Positions 1-7,800 are shown, counted from the first letter of the stretch. The stretch is DNA of 18,164 nt from JAPLGZ01 sp038225095 (GCA_038225095.1 JBBREZ010000081.1:1-18164), one strand, 5' to 3'. Numbers and translations: made by a program. The notes: generated by a model not told the origin, from the letters alone.

Positions 1-29
1 CCACACCGGTGATCCGGGTGGCGTTTTTT
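1..29 (+). terminator. Rho-independent terminator of an upstream gene
   Basis: An 8-bp GC-rich stem pairs 1-9 (one bulged A at 5) with 14-21 around a TGAT loop. It is followed by CG and six T residues at 24-29. The gene it would end lies before the window. It separates argG from whatever precedes it. Confidence 0.7.
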
Positions 30-42
30 GTTGGGAAAAAAG

Positions 43-109
43 TAAAATAGAGATTGGCGATTATATCTGCTCTCCAATCTCTAATCTCTAATCGCCAATC
101 TCTATTTTA
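43..109. repeat. Long perfect inverted repeat in the argG leader
   Basis: Positions 43-63 and 89-109 are perfect 21-bp inverted copies around a 25-nt spacer. The spacer itself carries further partial copies of the CCAATCTCTAAT motif. The right arm ends only a few bases before the argG ribosome binding site, so a transcript through here would place a strong hairpin next to the start of argG. There is no T tract after it, so it does not look like an ordinary terminator. It could be a repeat element, an mRNA-stability structure or a regulatory hairpin. Confidence 0.85.
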
Positions 110-128
110 TTCAAGAGGAGCAACGAAA

Positions 129-1343
129 ATGTCTGCAAAACCAATTGTCAAAAAAGCCGTCCTCGCCTATTCCGGCGGGCTGGATACGAGCATTATTGTG
201 CCGTGGTTGAAGAACACGTATCATTGTGAAGTCATCTGCTTTTGCGCCAATTTGGGCCAGGAAGATGAACTCGTTGGGTTAGAGGAAAAGGCGATTGCTT
301 CGGGCGCCAGCAAGTGTTATGTCGAAGATTTGCGCAACGAATTTTTGACCGAATATGTCTTCCCCACCATGCAAGCCGGCGCGATCTATGAACGCGAATA
401 CCTGTTGGGCACCTCCTTCGCGCGACCGATCATTGCCAAACATCTGGTGCGCATTGCCGAATTGGAAGGCGCGGATGCCGTCGCCCACGGCGCCACCGGC
501 AAGGGTAACGATCAGGTGCGCTTTGAATTGACCGTGATGGCGCTGAACCCGCGGCTGCGCATTATTGCCCCCTGGCGCGAATGGAATATCAAAGGCCGCG
601 TTGATGCCCTGGATTATGCCGCCGAACATAACGTGCCGGTCAAGGCGACGATGGCACGCATCTACAGTCAAGACAAAAATTTATGGCACTTGAGCAACGA
701 GGGTGGTCCGCTGGAAGATCCGTGGAACGAACCGCCCGCCGACATGTTCGAGTGGACGACGAACCCGGAAGAAGCGCCGAATGAGCCGGAATATGTGGAA
801 CTTGAATACGAAAAGGGCATCCCCACCTCGATCAACGGTCAAAAAATGGACCCGGTAATGATCGTGAAGACGCTCAACACGCTGGGCGCCAAGCATGGCA
901 TTGGCCGCGTGGACATTGTGGAAAATCGCCTGGTCGGCATGAAGAGTCGCGGCGTCTACGAAACCCCCGGCGGCACGATCATCTATCGCGGCCACGCCGC
1001 GCTCGAACAGTTGTGCTTAGACCGCAACATGTTGCAATACAAGCAGCAAATCGCGCTCAAGTTTGCCGAGTTAGTCTATAACGGCCAATGGTTCACACCG
1101 CTGCGCGAGGCCTTGACCGCCTTTGTTGACAGCACGGAACAGAATGTTACCGGCACGGTGCGCCTGAAGCTCTATAAGGGAAATCTGATTCTAGCCGGAC
1201 GCAAAAGCCCCTACAGCCTCTACCGCCAGGACATTGTCACCTTCGAGGAAGGCGATTACGATCACGCCGACGCGCAGGGTTTTATCCGGCTCTTCGGCTT
1301 GCCGCTGAAGGTGCAGGCGATGATGAAAGAGAAGAACCGATAG
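129..1343 (+). CDS. argG: Argininosuccinate synthase
   Basis: Condenses citrulline and aspartate with ATP to give argininosuccinate, the penultimate step of arginine biosynthesis, in the cytoplasm. The N-terminal ATP-pyrophosphatase P-loop AYSGGLDTS is at residues 13-21 and the second signature GATGKGNDQVRFE at 121-133. The length of 404 aa is normal for the family. The frame is open from 54, but the ATG at 129 is chosen because AGAGGAG lies 8-10 bases upstream and the protein then starts just before the P-loop. The extra 25 codons would be translated from the inverted repeat. The next gene, argJ, belongs to the same pathway, so the two may be co-transcribed across a 127-nt gap that holds a large hairpin. 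Identification is secure. Confidence 0.97.
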   Translation: MSAKPIVKKAVLAYSGGLDTSIIVPWLKNTYHCEVICFCANLGQEDELVGLEEKAIASGASKCYVEDLRNEFLTEYVFPTMQAGAIYEREYLLGTSFARPIIAKHLVRIAELEGADAVAHGATGKGNDQVRFELTVMALNPRLRIIAPWREWNIKGRVDALDYAAEHNVPVKATMARIYSQDKNLWHLSNEGGPLEDPWNEPPADMFEWTTNPEEAPNEPEYVELEYEKGIPTSINGQKMDPVMIVKTLNTLGAKHGIGRVDIVENRLVGMKSRGVYETPGGTIIYRGHAALEQLCLDRNMLQYKQQIALKFAELVYNGQWFTPLREALTAFVDSTEQNVTGTVRLKLYKGNLILAGRKSPYSLYRQDIVTFEEGDYDHADAQGFIRLFGLPLKVQAMMKEKNR

Positions 1344-1444
1344 ACAGGGAGATAGGGAAACAGGGAGACAAGGAGACAAGGAGAGGATGGCTGTTCTACA
1401 TCGCTCCTTGTCTTCCTGGCTCCTTGTCTCCCTATCTCCCTGTC
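1343..1444. repeat. Purine/pyrimidine hairpin between argG and argJ
   Basis: A purine-rich arm (1343-1382, built from CAGGGAGA and CAAGGAGA units) faces a pyrimidine-rich arm (1404-1444). The outer 16 bp pair perfectly (1343-1358 with 1429-1444). The inner part pairs imperfectly because the internal short repeats are out of register. It begins on the last base of the argG stop codon and ends 12 bases before the argJ Shine-Dalgarno. It may tune expression or mRNA stability between the two genes, or be a repeat insertion tolerated in the gap. Confidence 0.85.
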
Positions 1445-1470
1445 CTCTTGTCTAAAAAGGAGGAACCAAC

Positions 1471-2703
1471 ATGAACCAAACCAACTACACCGTCACCGGC
1501 TTCGACGCTGCCGGCATTGCGGCAAACATTAAGAAGAACGGCACGCCGGATTTGACGCTGATCGCCAGCCGGACGCCGTGCCGGGCCGCGGCCACTTTTA
1601 CGCAAAATGCTTTCCCCGCTGCGCCCGTGCTCTATGACCGCCAATTGCTCAAATTCAACCCAGAAACTGTGCACGGCGTGATCATCAACAGTGGGTGCGC
1701 CAATGCCTGTACCGGCACGCCAGGCGATGTGAATGCGCGCCAGACGGCGGAAGCCGTCGAGCAAGCGCTCGGCGCCGGTGATCACTCCATTTTTGTCATG
1801 AGCACCGGTGTGATTGGCGTACAGTTGCCCATGGACAAGTTGCTGACGGGCATTCCCAAAGCCGTAGAGCAGTTGCGGCCAGACGGTTGGGACGCCGCCA
1901 GCCGCGCGATTATGACAACCGACACGCGGCCCAAGTTGTTTACCCGCTCGGTTGAATTGGGCGGCCAAACCGTGCATTTCACGGGCATTTCCAAAGGCGC
2001 GGGCATGATCCATCCGAATATGGCCACCATGCTCAGCACGATTGCCACCGACGCGCACATCGCGCAACCCTTGCTGCAACAGGCGCTCACCTACGCCGTC
2101 AACCAAAGCTTCAACTGTATCAGCATTGACGGCGACACCAGCACGAATGATACGGTACTGTTGCTGGCGAATGGCGCGGCCGGCCATGCCGAGATCACAG
2201 ACGCGAACGGCCAATCGTTTGCTACTTTTCAGGCGACGTTGACGGCGATCTGCACCGATCTGGCACAAGCGGTTGTGTTAGATGGCGAAGGCATCACTAA
2301 ATTTGTGACGATTCGGGTCAACGGTGCGCAAGATGATCATGCGGCGCACCAAGGGGCGAATACGGTGGCAACCAGTCCACTCGTGAAGACGGCGTTCTTT
2401 GGCAGCGACGCCAACTGGGGCCGCATTCTGGCGGCTATAGGACGCGCGGGCATTCAAGTTGAACCAGAGCAGTGCGATCTGTTTATCAGTGGTGGGCCGG
2501 ACGCGGCCACGCGCATGCCAGAACTCCAACTGGTGGCGAGCGGCACACCGCTCAATTATTCGGAAGCGACGGCCACCGCTATTTTCAAGCAACCCGAGAT
2601 CGATGTGCGGATTGAGTTGGGATTGGCCAAAGGCACAGCAACCGTTTGGACGACTGATCTGAGCTACGAGTATGTCAAGATCAACGGGGATTATCGGACA
2701 TAA
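1471..2703 (+). CDS. argJ: Bifunctional ornithine acetyltransferase / N-acetylglutamate synthase
   Basis: Transfers the acetyl group of N-acetylornithine to glutamate, recycling it in the linear-cyclic arginine pathway; many homologues also use acetyl-CoA to make N-acetylglutamate. The 410-aa length fits the family. The self-cleavage motif KGAGMIHPNMATML is at residues 175-188, so the precursor should split between Ala185 and Thr186, Thr186 being the new N-terminal nucleophile of the beta chain. The C-terminus YVKINGDYRT is the usual family ending. AAAGGAGG lies 8 bases before the ATG. Located directly after argG on the same strand. Whether it is mono- or bifunctional cannot be decided by reading. 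Confidence 0.96.
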   Translation: MNQTNYTVTGFDAAGIAANIKKNGTPDLTLIASRTPCRAAATFTQNAFPAAPVLYDRQLLKFNPETVHGVIINSGCANACTGTPGDVNARQTAEAVEQALGAGDHSIFVMSTGVIGVQLPMDKLLTGIPKAVEQLRPDGWDAASRAIMTTDTRPKLFTRSVELGGQTVHFTGISKGAGMIHPNMATMLSTIATDAHIAQPLLQQALTYAVNQSFNCISIDGDTSTNDTVLLLANGAAGHAEITDANGQSFATFQATLTAICTDLAQAVVLDGEGITKFVTIRVNGAQDDHAAHQGANTVATSPLVKTAFFGSDANWGRILAAIGRAGIQVEPEQCDLFISGGPDAATRMPELQLVASGTPLNYSEATATAIFKQPEIDVRIELGLAKGTATVWTTDLSYEYVKINGDYRT

Positions 2704-2776
2704 TGGATGACACATTAGCCACAGCAGGCAGCCACCACGCCTGAGTGGTTGAAAATGGATTAACAATTTGGTAAAT

Positions 2777-2820
2777 ACGCAGCGGAGACTGAGCAGCCAG
2801 TGGTTTCCGCTGCGTGTTTT
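2777..2820 (+). terminator. Probable terminator after argJ
   Basis: ACGCAGCGGA (2777-2786) pairs perfectly with TCCGCTGCGT (2806-2815) around a 19-nt loop and is followed by GTTTT. It lies 73 nt after the argJ stop and 27 nt before the next start codon. That makes it a plausible end of the arginine transcript. The long loop leaves room for another role as a leader hairpin of the next gene. Confidence 0.6.
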
Positions 2821-2846
2821 GCATTCACCCAAGAGGCAGGTAAGCG

Positions 2847-3728
2847 ATGAATCGAAAAGTACTCTATGCGATCGGGCGCGAAATTCAAACTTTTTTGCTT
2901 GTGCTCATTGGTACGACGATCGAAGCGCTAGCCTTCAGCATTTTTCAAGCGCCGTATAATCTGGCCGCCGGTGGGGTGAGTGGCATCGGCATTATCATCA
3001 ACCATTTCACCGGCTTTTCGATTTCTGCCTTTTACTTGATTGTCAATATCCCGCTATTATTAATTGGTTTTTTCTATCTGGGCCGCTGGCGTTTCCTGGT
3101 CAATACGATTCTATCGGTGCTTATTTTCTCCGTTGCGATCGAGCTGTTCCAGCTTTATCTGCCCCATTACCTCGCCCACTATCCGCTCACCGACAACATC
3201 CTGCTCAGCGCCATCTATGCCGGGTTAGTAAGTGGAATTGGCGGTGGTCTGGTCTATGCGGCAGGGGCAACCATGGGTGGCACGGCGATTATTGGGCGCG
3301 TGATTCAACTGCGCACTGGCATTCCGCTCAGCCAGATTTACCTTTTTGTGGACGGCGCGGTGATCTTGGTGGCTGGCCTCGTTTTTGGCTGGGAGATTGC
3401 GCTGTATGCCATGTTGACCCTGCTCCTGTCTGGTCTGGCCACTGACTACACGCTGGAAGGCCCCAGCCGAGCGCGGACAGCTTTTATTGTGACGACAAAA
3501 TCCCAGGCCATGCTCGATATGTTGCAAGCGGACCTGGGACGCGGCGCCAGTTATTGGCAAGGGGCCGGCGGCTATACCGACGAACCGCGCACGATTATCA
3601 TGTGCACGATCTATCGACCACAAGTCAACGACTTAAAACGCATTGTGGCGAAGGTAGACCCCAACGCCTTTGTCAGTATTGACATGACGCAACAGGTGCT
3701 TGGGTCCGGTTTTACGGAATTTAAATAA
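2847..3728 (+). CDS. YitT-family membrane protein (DUF161 + DUF2179)
   Basis: A 293-aa integral membrane protein of unknown biochemical function. Hydrophobic segments lie at about residues 15-35, 57-78, 83-105, 118-140, 163-181 and 183-200. Small-residue-rich motifs characteristic of the family are AAGGVSGIG (40-48) and AGATMGGTAIIGR (139-151). A soluble C-terminal DUF2179 domain (about 210-293) follows. The start is supported by AAGAGGCAGG just upstream of the ATG. It sits after a probable terminator and before a large palindrome, so it is probably a single-gene unit. Substrate and role cannot be inferred from context. Confidence 0.9.
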   Translation: MNRKVLYAIGREIQTFLLVLIGTTIEALAFSIFQAPYNLAAGGVSGIGIIINHFTGFSISAFYLIVNIPLLLIGFFYLGRWRFLVNTILSVLIFSVAIELFQLYLPHYLAHYPLTDNILLSAIYAGLVSGIGGGLVYAAGATMGGTAIIGRVIQLRTGIPLSQIYLFVDGAVILVAGLVFGWEIALYAMLTLLLSGLATDYTLEGPSRARTAFIVTTKSQAMLDMLQADLGRGASYWQGAGGYTDEPRTIIMCTIYRPQVNDLKRIVAKVDPNAFVSIDMTQQVLGSGFTEFK

Positions 3729-3744
3729 GCGCCCTGTTTTCGAC

Positions 3745-3936
3745 TTTAATCAATTACTCATGCTACGCAAGGCAACCCCACCCCCGCCCTCCCCTGATAA
3801 GGGAGGGAGCCGGTTGGTGGACAGAAGGTATCACTTCGTCTGTCCCTGATCAGTCCCCTCCCTTACCAGGGGAGCGGGAGCCCGTTTGGGGCGCGGGTGG
3901 GGTTGCGGTAGCTCTGCGTAACATGAGTCAATTAAA
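3745..3936. mobile_element. MITE-like palindromic element
   Basis: An almost full-length imperfect palindrome of about 190 bp fills the YitT-MOSC gap. The ends read TTTAAT...ACTCATG and their inverted copies, then an inverted TACGCA block, then a perfect GCAACCCCACCC block, then C-rich CCTCCC segments around TGATAAGG and TGGTAAGG. The two halves differ by substitutions and small indels, so it is old or under weak constraint. No ORF lies inside. It resembles the GC-rich palindromic repeats dispersed in gaps of Chloroflexota and cyanobacteria. Target-site duplications are not evident. The right end lies close to the MOSC gene's ribosome binding site. Confidence 0.75.
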
Positions 3937-3954
3937 TGAAATAGGGAGTTTTTG

Positions 3955-4608
3955 ATGATAACCATTCATACGATCTTGATTGGCCAACCCAAAACGATTT
4001 CAGACGAGACCGGCGTCTGGCAATCGTCGATTTTTCGGCAGCCGGTCATTGGCCCCGTCCACTTGGGCTTGCGTGGGCTTGAAGGCGATCAGGTGACGGA
4101 TAAGAAGTATCATGGTTCGCCGAGCCAGGCCGTCTGTTGTCATTCGCTGGATCATTACCACTATTGGAACAGTGTTTATAACACAAGCACTTTTGGCCCC
4201 GGCAGCATTGGCGAAAATTGGACCCTGACCGATGCGGATGAAAATGAAATTTATATTGGTGATATTTACGCCGTCGGCACAGCCCAAGTCCAGGTGAGCG
4301 GCCCGCGCATGCCGTGCAGCAAGCAGAATCGCAAGCTCCACTTGCCGGACTTCCAAAAGCGCACGCGCCAGATTCTCCGTACGGGTTTCTATTTGCGCGT
4401 GCTAGCGCCCGGCGAAGTAGCGACGGGTGATGCCTGGCAATTGCAGGCGCGCCCTAATCCAACAGCGTCGCTCTCCACGGTCAATGCGTGTGCTTATCAA
4501 ACCTTCGAGCCTGGCGTGGCGCAACAATTGATCAATCTACCTGAGTTAGCGCCTGCTTGGGTGCGCTTTTTTAAGCGAAAACTTAATCTACGCAGCAAGC
4601 ATCCATAA
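3955..4608 (+). CDS. MOSC-domain protein, YiiM-like
   Basis: A 217-aa protein with the MOSC fold, related to the C-terminal domain of molybdenum-cofactor sulfurase and to YiiM, which takes part in detoxifying N-hydroxylated bases. The motif GLEGDQVTDKKYHG (41-54) and the conserved cysteine in GPRMPCSKQ (Cys121) match the family. The C-terminal 50-60 residues correspond to the YiiM helical extension. An upstream TTG at 3952 is in frame, but AGGGAG at 3943-3948 is 6 bases from the ATG at 3955, so the ATG is preferred. A partner reductase is not adjacent. Substrate unknown. Confidence 0.88.
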   Translation: MITIHTILIGQPKTISDETGVWQSSIFRQPVIGPVHLGLRGLEGDQVTDKKYHGSPSQAVCCHSLDHYHYWNSVYNTSTFGPGSIGENWTLTDADENEIYIGDIYAVGTAQVQVSGPRMPCSKQNRKLHLPDFQKRTRQILRTGFYLRVLAPGEVATGDAWQLQARPNPTASLSTVNACAYQTFEPGVAQQLINLPELAPAWVRFFKRKLNLRSKHP

Positions 4609-4629
4609 AAATTTCAGGCCAGCAACCGC

Positions 4630-4708
4630 ATAACACCGAGCGCACAGAGGGACGCGGAGAAAAAAGCCAGCGCTGATGATTTTCCTCTGCGCTCTCTGTG
4701 TAACGGCT
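4630..4708. repeat. Imperfect inverted repeat of the ACACAGAG type
   Basis: Between the convergent MOSC and CHAT genes, a left arm (about 4630-4665, CACCGAGCGCACAGAGG) is matched on the opposite strand by a right arm (about 4676-4708, ACACAGAGAGCGCAGAGG read on the minus strand). The arms differ by indels. Short CACAGAG-type low-complexity repeats of this form are common in gaps of environmental genomes. It could act as a bidirectional transcript end for the convergent pair. Confidence 0.6.
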
Positions 4709-4732
4709 TTTCCTATGGTTTCGTCCCCTGAA

Positions 4733-6436
4733 TTACAATAACCCCGACGCGCCAACCAAGAAAAAAGGTGCCCAAAAATAGGGGTGCGCATAAGTAGCGC
4801 TGCCGTTGCTATCCTGCCTGGCCTGGCTGTGGAGCAAGTAGATTTGGGTCGCCCGCAATGCCGCGCCTTTGGTCAAGCCGTTGGCGAGTTTTTGATAAAA
4901 ATGCGTCATGAATTGCTCAGTCGCTTGATCTTCCACCGCCCACAGACAGGCAACCAGTGAGGCCGTGCCACTGACCAAGAAGGCCCGCATCAAACCTAAC
5001 AGTTCATCGCCATCCGCAATGACGTGGCAACCCGTCTGGCAAGCGCTCAGGGTGACGAGCGAAGCCTGCAAATGTAGATCAAAGACATCCAACGTCGTAA
5101 GCCAGCCATCAGCCAGAGCCAAGCCGGAGAAGAGCGGGTTATCGGCGCGAAAGTTACCATGCGTCGCCAGATGCAACAGACGGCACTGCGCCGCCACCTT
5201 GCGCACCTGGGCCGTGGTGGCGGCCTCTTCCAGAAAGGCCTGACCATTGGTTAGCAGCGCCACTTGTTGGGCTTCTTGGGTGGCATGGGGCAGTTGGCCA
5301 CCGACAGAATACCCAAAAGTCATCGCCACCATTGCCTTTGTTGTACTAGTCCGAGCCTGGGCCTGGGTACAATGAGGCAGCAAGCCAGCGCGTGGTAGAT
5401 AGCTGATCTCATATTGCTCGATCAGATACGCCTGACCATCGTACAAAGCCGCAAAAGCAAGCTGATGGAGCGGACCATGTGGCACAATGATCAGGCGCGT
5501 GTAAGCCGCCAATGCGTCCCGCAATGGAGCAAACAGCAGCTTATACAGACTCTGAAGCAACTGATTGGCGTTGCGCGTTAAATTTTCAAGCTGAGACGGC
5601 GCGCCATGGGCGACCGTTTTCAGGTTGAGTTGCAAGAAGCGGAGCAGTTGGTGCACTTGTGGCAATGTGCCCGGCAGGCGCTGGACATAGATCCGCTCAG
5701 TCGTAACGACAAACGCAACAAAACGGCCATTAATGACGAAATATTCGACCAGCGCTGTACCCGGTTCCAGACAAGCTTGGACAGCTTCGGTGGACGTAGA
5801 TGACGATATTATTTTCTGAGTGGGGTGACTATGGCGCGTGTGCACGCTGCCCCACAAATCGGCAAGCCACTGTTCAGCTTCCATAACAATCGATGGCAAG
5901 ACCGATACTTGCGGTTTGGCGGGCGTACGGCTGCGCGGTGGCGCGCCACCGCGCAAGTGTGCTTCACCGGGCTCTTGCCAAGCGTCAATGAACTGATCGC
6001 GCGCTTGCCACAAGTGGCGCAGCGCGGCAACCCAAGGCCGATCCGGAGGATTTTCTCCTTGTGCTTTCAAATTACGCGGCATCGCCATGAGATCGGCCAG
6101 CATGCGCGACTTGACTAACTCCGCATAGGCCAGGGCTTGCGCCGGCTGTTGCAATTCGAGGCAGAGATCGACCATTTCTTCATAAATCATTTGCTTGTCG
6201 GCCAAAAAGTCAGCGCGTTGCTTGATAGTCAATTGGGCACGCAGGCGTTCCAATTCGTGAATCGCCTGCTGATATTCGGCCAGGGCGAGCACTGAATGGC
6301 CGCCCTGCTTGAAATGGTTGCCTAATTGATGATAGCTGTGATACTTCGGTTCCTGTTTGTCAACGGCCGGCGGCAATGACGGCCGTGCTGACAACTGTTC
6401 GCGTGCTAGACGATGTTCGGGTTGGGGGACGAACAT
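4733..6436 (-). CDS. CHAT-domain (caspase-like) protein with short TPR-like N-terminus
   Basis: A 567-aa protein with a C-terminal CHAT domain (about residues 290-560), a clan CD peptidase fold related to caspases, separases and HetF. The catalytic dyad is visible: His426 in HLATHGNF and Cys466 in LSACQTG. Ahead of it, residues 36-114 form one or two TPR-like helical hairpins (YHQLGNHFKQGGHSVLALAE onward). CHAT proteins of this kind often carry many TPRs, so the receptor part here is short. The ATG at 6436 is chosen because GGAGA lies about 8 bases upstream; the only longer start is a TTG at 6529 with no ribosome binding site. It is a single gene facing the MOSC gene. No obvious protease target or gasdermin-like partner is adjacent. 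Catalytic activity is inferred from the dyad. Confidence 0.9.
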   Translation of the reverse strand: MFVPQPEHRLAREQLSARPSLPPAVDKQEPKYHSYHQLGNHFKQGGHSVLALAEYQQAIHELERLRAQLTIKQRADFLADKQMIYEEMVDLCLELQQPAQALAYAELVKSRMLADLMAMPRNLKAQGENPPDRPWVAALRHLWQARDQFIDAWQEPGEAHLRGGAPPRSRTPAKPQVSVLPSIVMEAEQWLADLWGSVHTRHSHPTQKIISSSTSTEAVQACLEPGTALVEYFVINGRFVAFVVTTERIYVQRLPGTLPQVHQLLRFLQLNLKTVAHGAPSQLENLTRNANQLLQSLYKLLFAPLRDALAAYTRLIIVPHGPLHQLAFAALYDGQAYLIEQYEISYLPRAGLLPHCTQAQARTSTTKAMVAMTFGYSVGGQLPHATQEAQQVALLTNGQAFLEEAATTAQVRKVAAQCRLLHLATHGNFRADNPLFSGLALADGWLTTLDVFDLHLQASLVTLSACQTGCHVIADGDELLGLMRAFLVSGTASLVACLWAVEDQATEQFMTHFYQKLANGLTKGAALRATQIYLLHSQARQDSNGSATYAHPYFWAPFFLVGASGLL

Positions 6437-6965
6437 GGGATAGTCTCCGGTGCTTATTGATGCTTTTGTGAGTTGTGCCCTAAACTGCGGTTGTTTTGCC
6501 AGCGTCCGTAGCATTGGCAAACAGAACAAAGAACAAACAGAGTAAACAATAAATAGACAGTGCGTAAGCCAAGAATGTTTCCTGGTCTGCGCTCAAATCG
6601 CACTCGGCTTTAGTTTGGCAACAATGTATCAATAAATATTAGCCATTTTATCCAGAAATGGCTAGTGTCAATATGCTGTGATCTACAGTCAAGTTGTGCG
6701 CTAGATCACAGCACCGCCTAGGGTCAGCTCAAGTGTGTTTGGTTAGCTTGCTTGGAGTAAAATATAACACCCAATCGTTGAAAAAGTGTTGATCTGGCTA
6801 ATGTAGAGGGAAATGAAGGATGAAAGTGAGGAGATTTGCTGCTGACTGCGCGAGTTCTTATCGAAACGCCAATAAATTTCGCACAAATTAATGGTAGGGG
6901 CGTCTAGAATAATTAACGGTTAATGAGCGTGGCGACCTATTGCTCTCGTCAGCAATGGAGCAAAA
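6437..6965. other. AT-rich gene-free region with two hairpins
   Basis: No convincing coding frame on either strand. Two perfect inverted repeats are visible. AGCCATTT (6641-6648) pairs with AAATGGCT (6656-6663) over a 7-nt loop. GCTGTGATCTA (6675-6685) pairs with TAGATCACAGC (6702-6712) over 16 nt. They lie roughly 200-280 bp upstream of the CHAT start and could be operator sites or remains of an insertion. No consensus promoter could be assigned for the CHAT gene. Confidence 0.5.
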
Positions 6966-7255
6966 AATTAATTAACCCAGGTTGCTACCTTGAAAAATTA
7001 CGTGTAGTACTCGTTTTTACGAATTCAGACCAGAAATGACGTATAAATTATCAGCCATCAGCTTGCTTTGGCTGCAAAATGCTGGAAGCTAAGACAATTT
7101 AAAGCTTCAAAAGGCTAACTGGCTGGCCTTGACGTAATTTCAGGACGCACTATATCAAATTAAAGGCGGCTCAATTTTCCATTTCGCTCTGGTAACGCCT
7201 AAAAACAATGGCTATACGCAGCATTCTAAGGTAGCAACTTGGGTTAATAATTAAT
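6966..7255. mobile_element. TIR-bounded, non-coding element (MITE candidate)
   Basis: The left end (6966-6991) and right end (7228-7255) are inverted copies of AAGGTAGCAACYTGGGTTAA followed by an ATTAAT run. They differ by one substitution and a small indel. They enclose about 235 bp of AT-rich sequence with no ORF. Size, AT content and terminal inverted repeats fit a miniature inverted-repeat transposable element or the shell of a deleted insertion sequence. A clear target-site duplication is not seen; the flanks are low-complexity A/T, which would hide one. Confidence 0.6.
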
Positions 7256-7370
7256 ATGACAGCGCCAGGTTGCGCGCAAGGGCGGAGCAAGCACGTCGCG
7301 TGCGCATGGTCCGGCGCGTAGGCGTGCCGGCTCCGCTGTGGTCTACCGATTAACAACCTTGCGCTGTCAT
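7256..7370. repeat. GC-rich palindromic element
   Basis: ATGACAGCGCCAGGTTG (7256-7272) is repeated inverted at 7354-7370 with 16 of 17 bases matching. The GC-rich interior also pairs in part (GCGGAGC, CACG and TGGTCCG blocks against their complements). It directly abuts the right end of the preceding TIR element and ends just before the decayed TPR gene. It has no T tract and no ORF. It is probably a repeat element that landed next to, or inside, the neighbouring one. Confidence 0.65.
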
Positions 7371-7372
7371 CC

Positions 7373-7800
7373 TTGTTCTCTGGGGAAATGTACAGTACAT
7401 TGCAAAGTAACTTCGTTAAAACTGCACTAGGCAATGCTGCGTGCGCGTTAGGCGAATATACGACGGCGCATCAACATTTTCAGGCGGCCCTGACCATTTT
7501 TCAAGAAACGCATGCCTTGCCGGATCTGATGGATATGTGGTTGGTATCAGCCGCCTCTGCATGAAAACAGAGAAATTGACGGATGCTGCTGGCTTGCTGA
7601 CTTTCACTTGCCAGAACTCTGCTACTAGCAGGGAAACCCAAATGCGTGCGGAAGAATTATTGACAGAACTGAAAATAAAATTGGATGATAGGTCATTGGC
7701 TAACGCTCAGGTAGCAGGAGCAACTTTGACCCTAGAGGCTGCCATTCAAGCTAGCCTGCAAAGCACTCAAATAGAGCTAAGCGCAAGGAGCGAAGCATGA
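7373..7800 (+). pseudogene. Decayed C-terminus of a TPR regulatory protein
   Basis: Frame one (to the stop at 7564) encodes a clear TPR hairpin, LGNAACALGEYTTAHQHFQ followed by AALTIFQETHALPDLMDM. The protein then continues in another frame as VGISRLCMKTEKLTDAAGLL and ends with SATSRETQMRAEELLTELK and an Ala/Leu-rich tail, stopping at 7798-7800. Joined, this looks like the extreme C-terminus of large TPR ATPase regulators (SARP/LuxR/adenylate-cyclase type) common in Chloroflexota. A one-base deletion near 7535-7541 would explain the break. The rest of the gene, normally more than 2 kb, is missing, cut off by the repeat elements at 6966-7370. The stop overlaps the next start codon (ATGA), so the two genes may once have been translationally coupled. 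Confidence 0.75.

Noticed and set aside
279..671. Antisense open frames over argG, and similar long antisense frames over argJ, the amidohydrolase and the acyl-CoA ligase
   Set aside because: They are shadows of strongly identified genes, with low-complexity composition and no family resemblance.
1343..1444. Hairpin after argG as a CRISPR-like or tandem repeat array
   Set aside because: Units are short, irregular and arranged as one inverted pair, with no spacers.
6437..6529. N-terminal extension of the CHAT protein to 6529
   Set aside because: It starts with TTG without a Shine-Dalgarno, and the ATG at 6436 has a good one.
7256..7370. GC-rich palindrome as an attC site
   Set aside because: Its ends do not carry RYYYAAC and GTTRRRY boxes and the arm arrangement differs.
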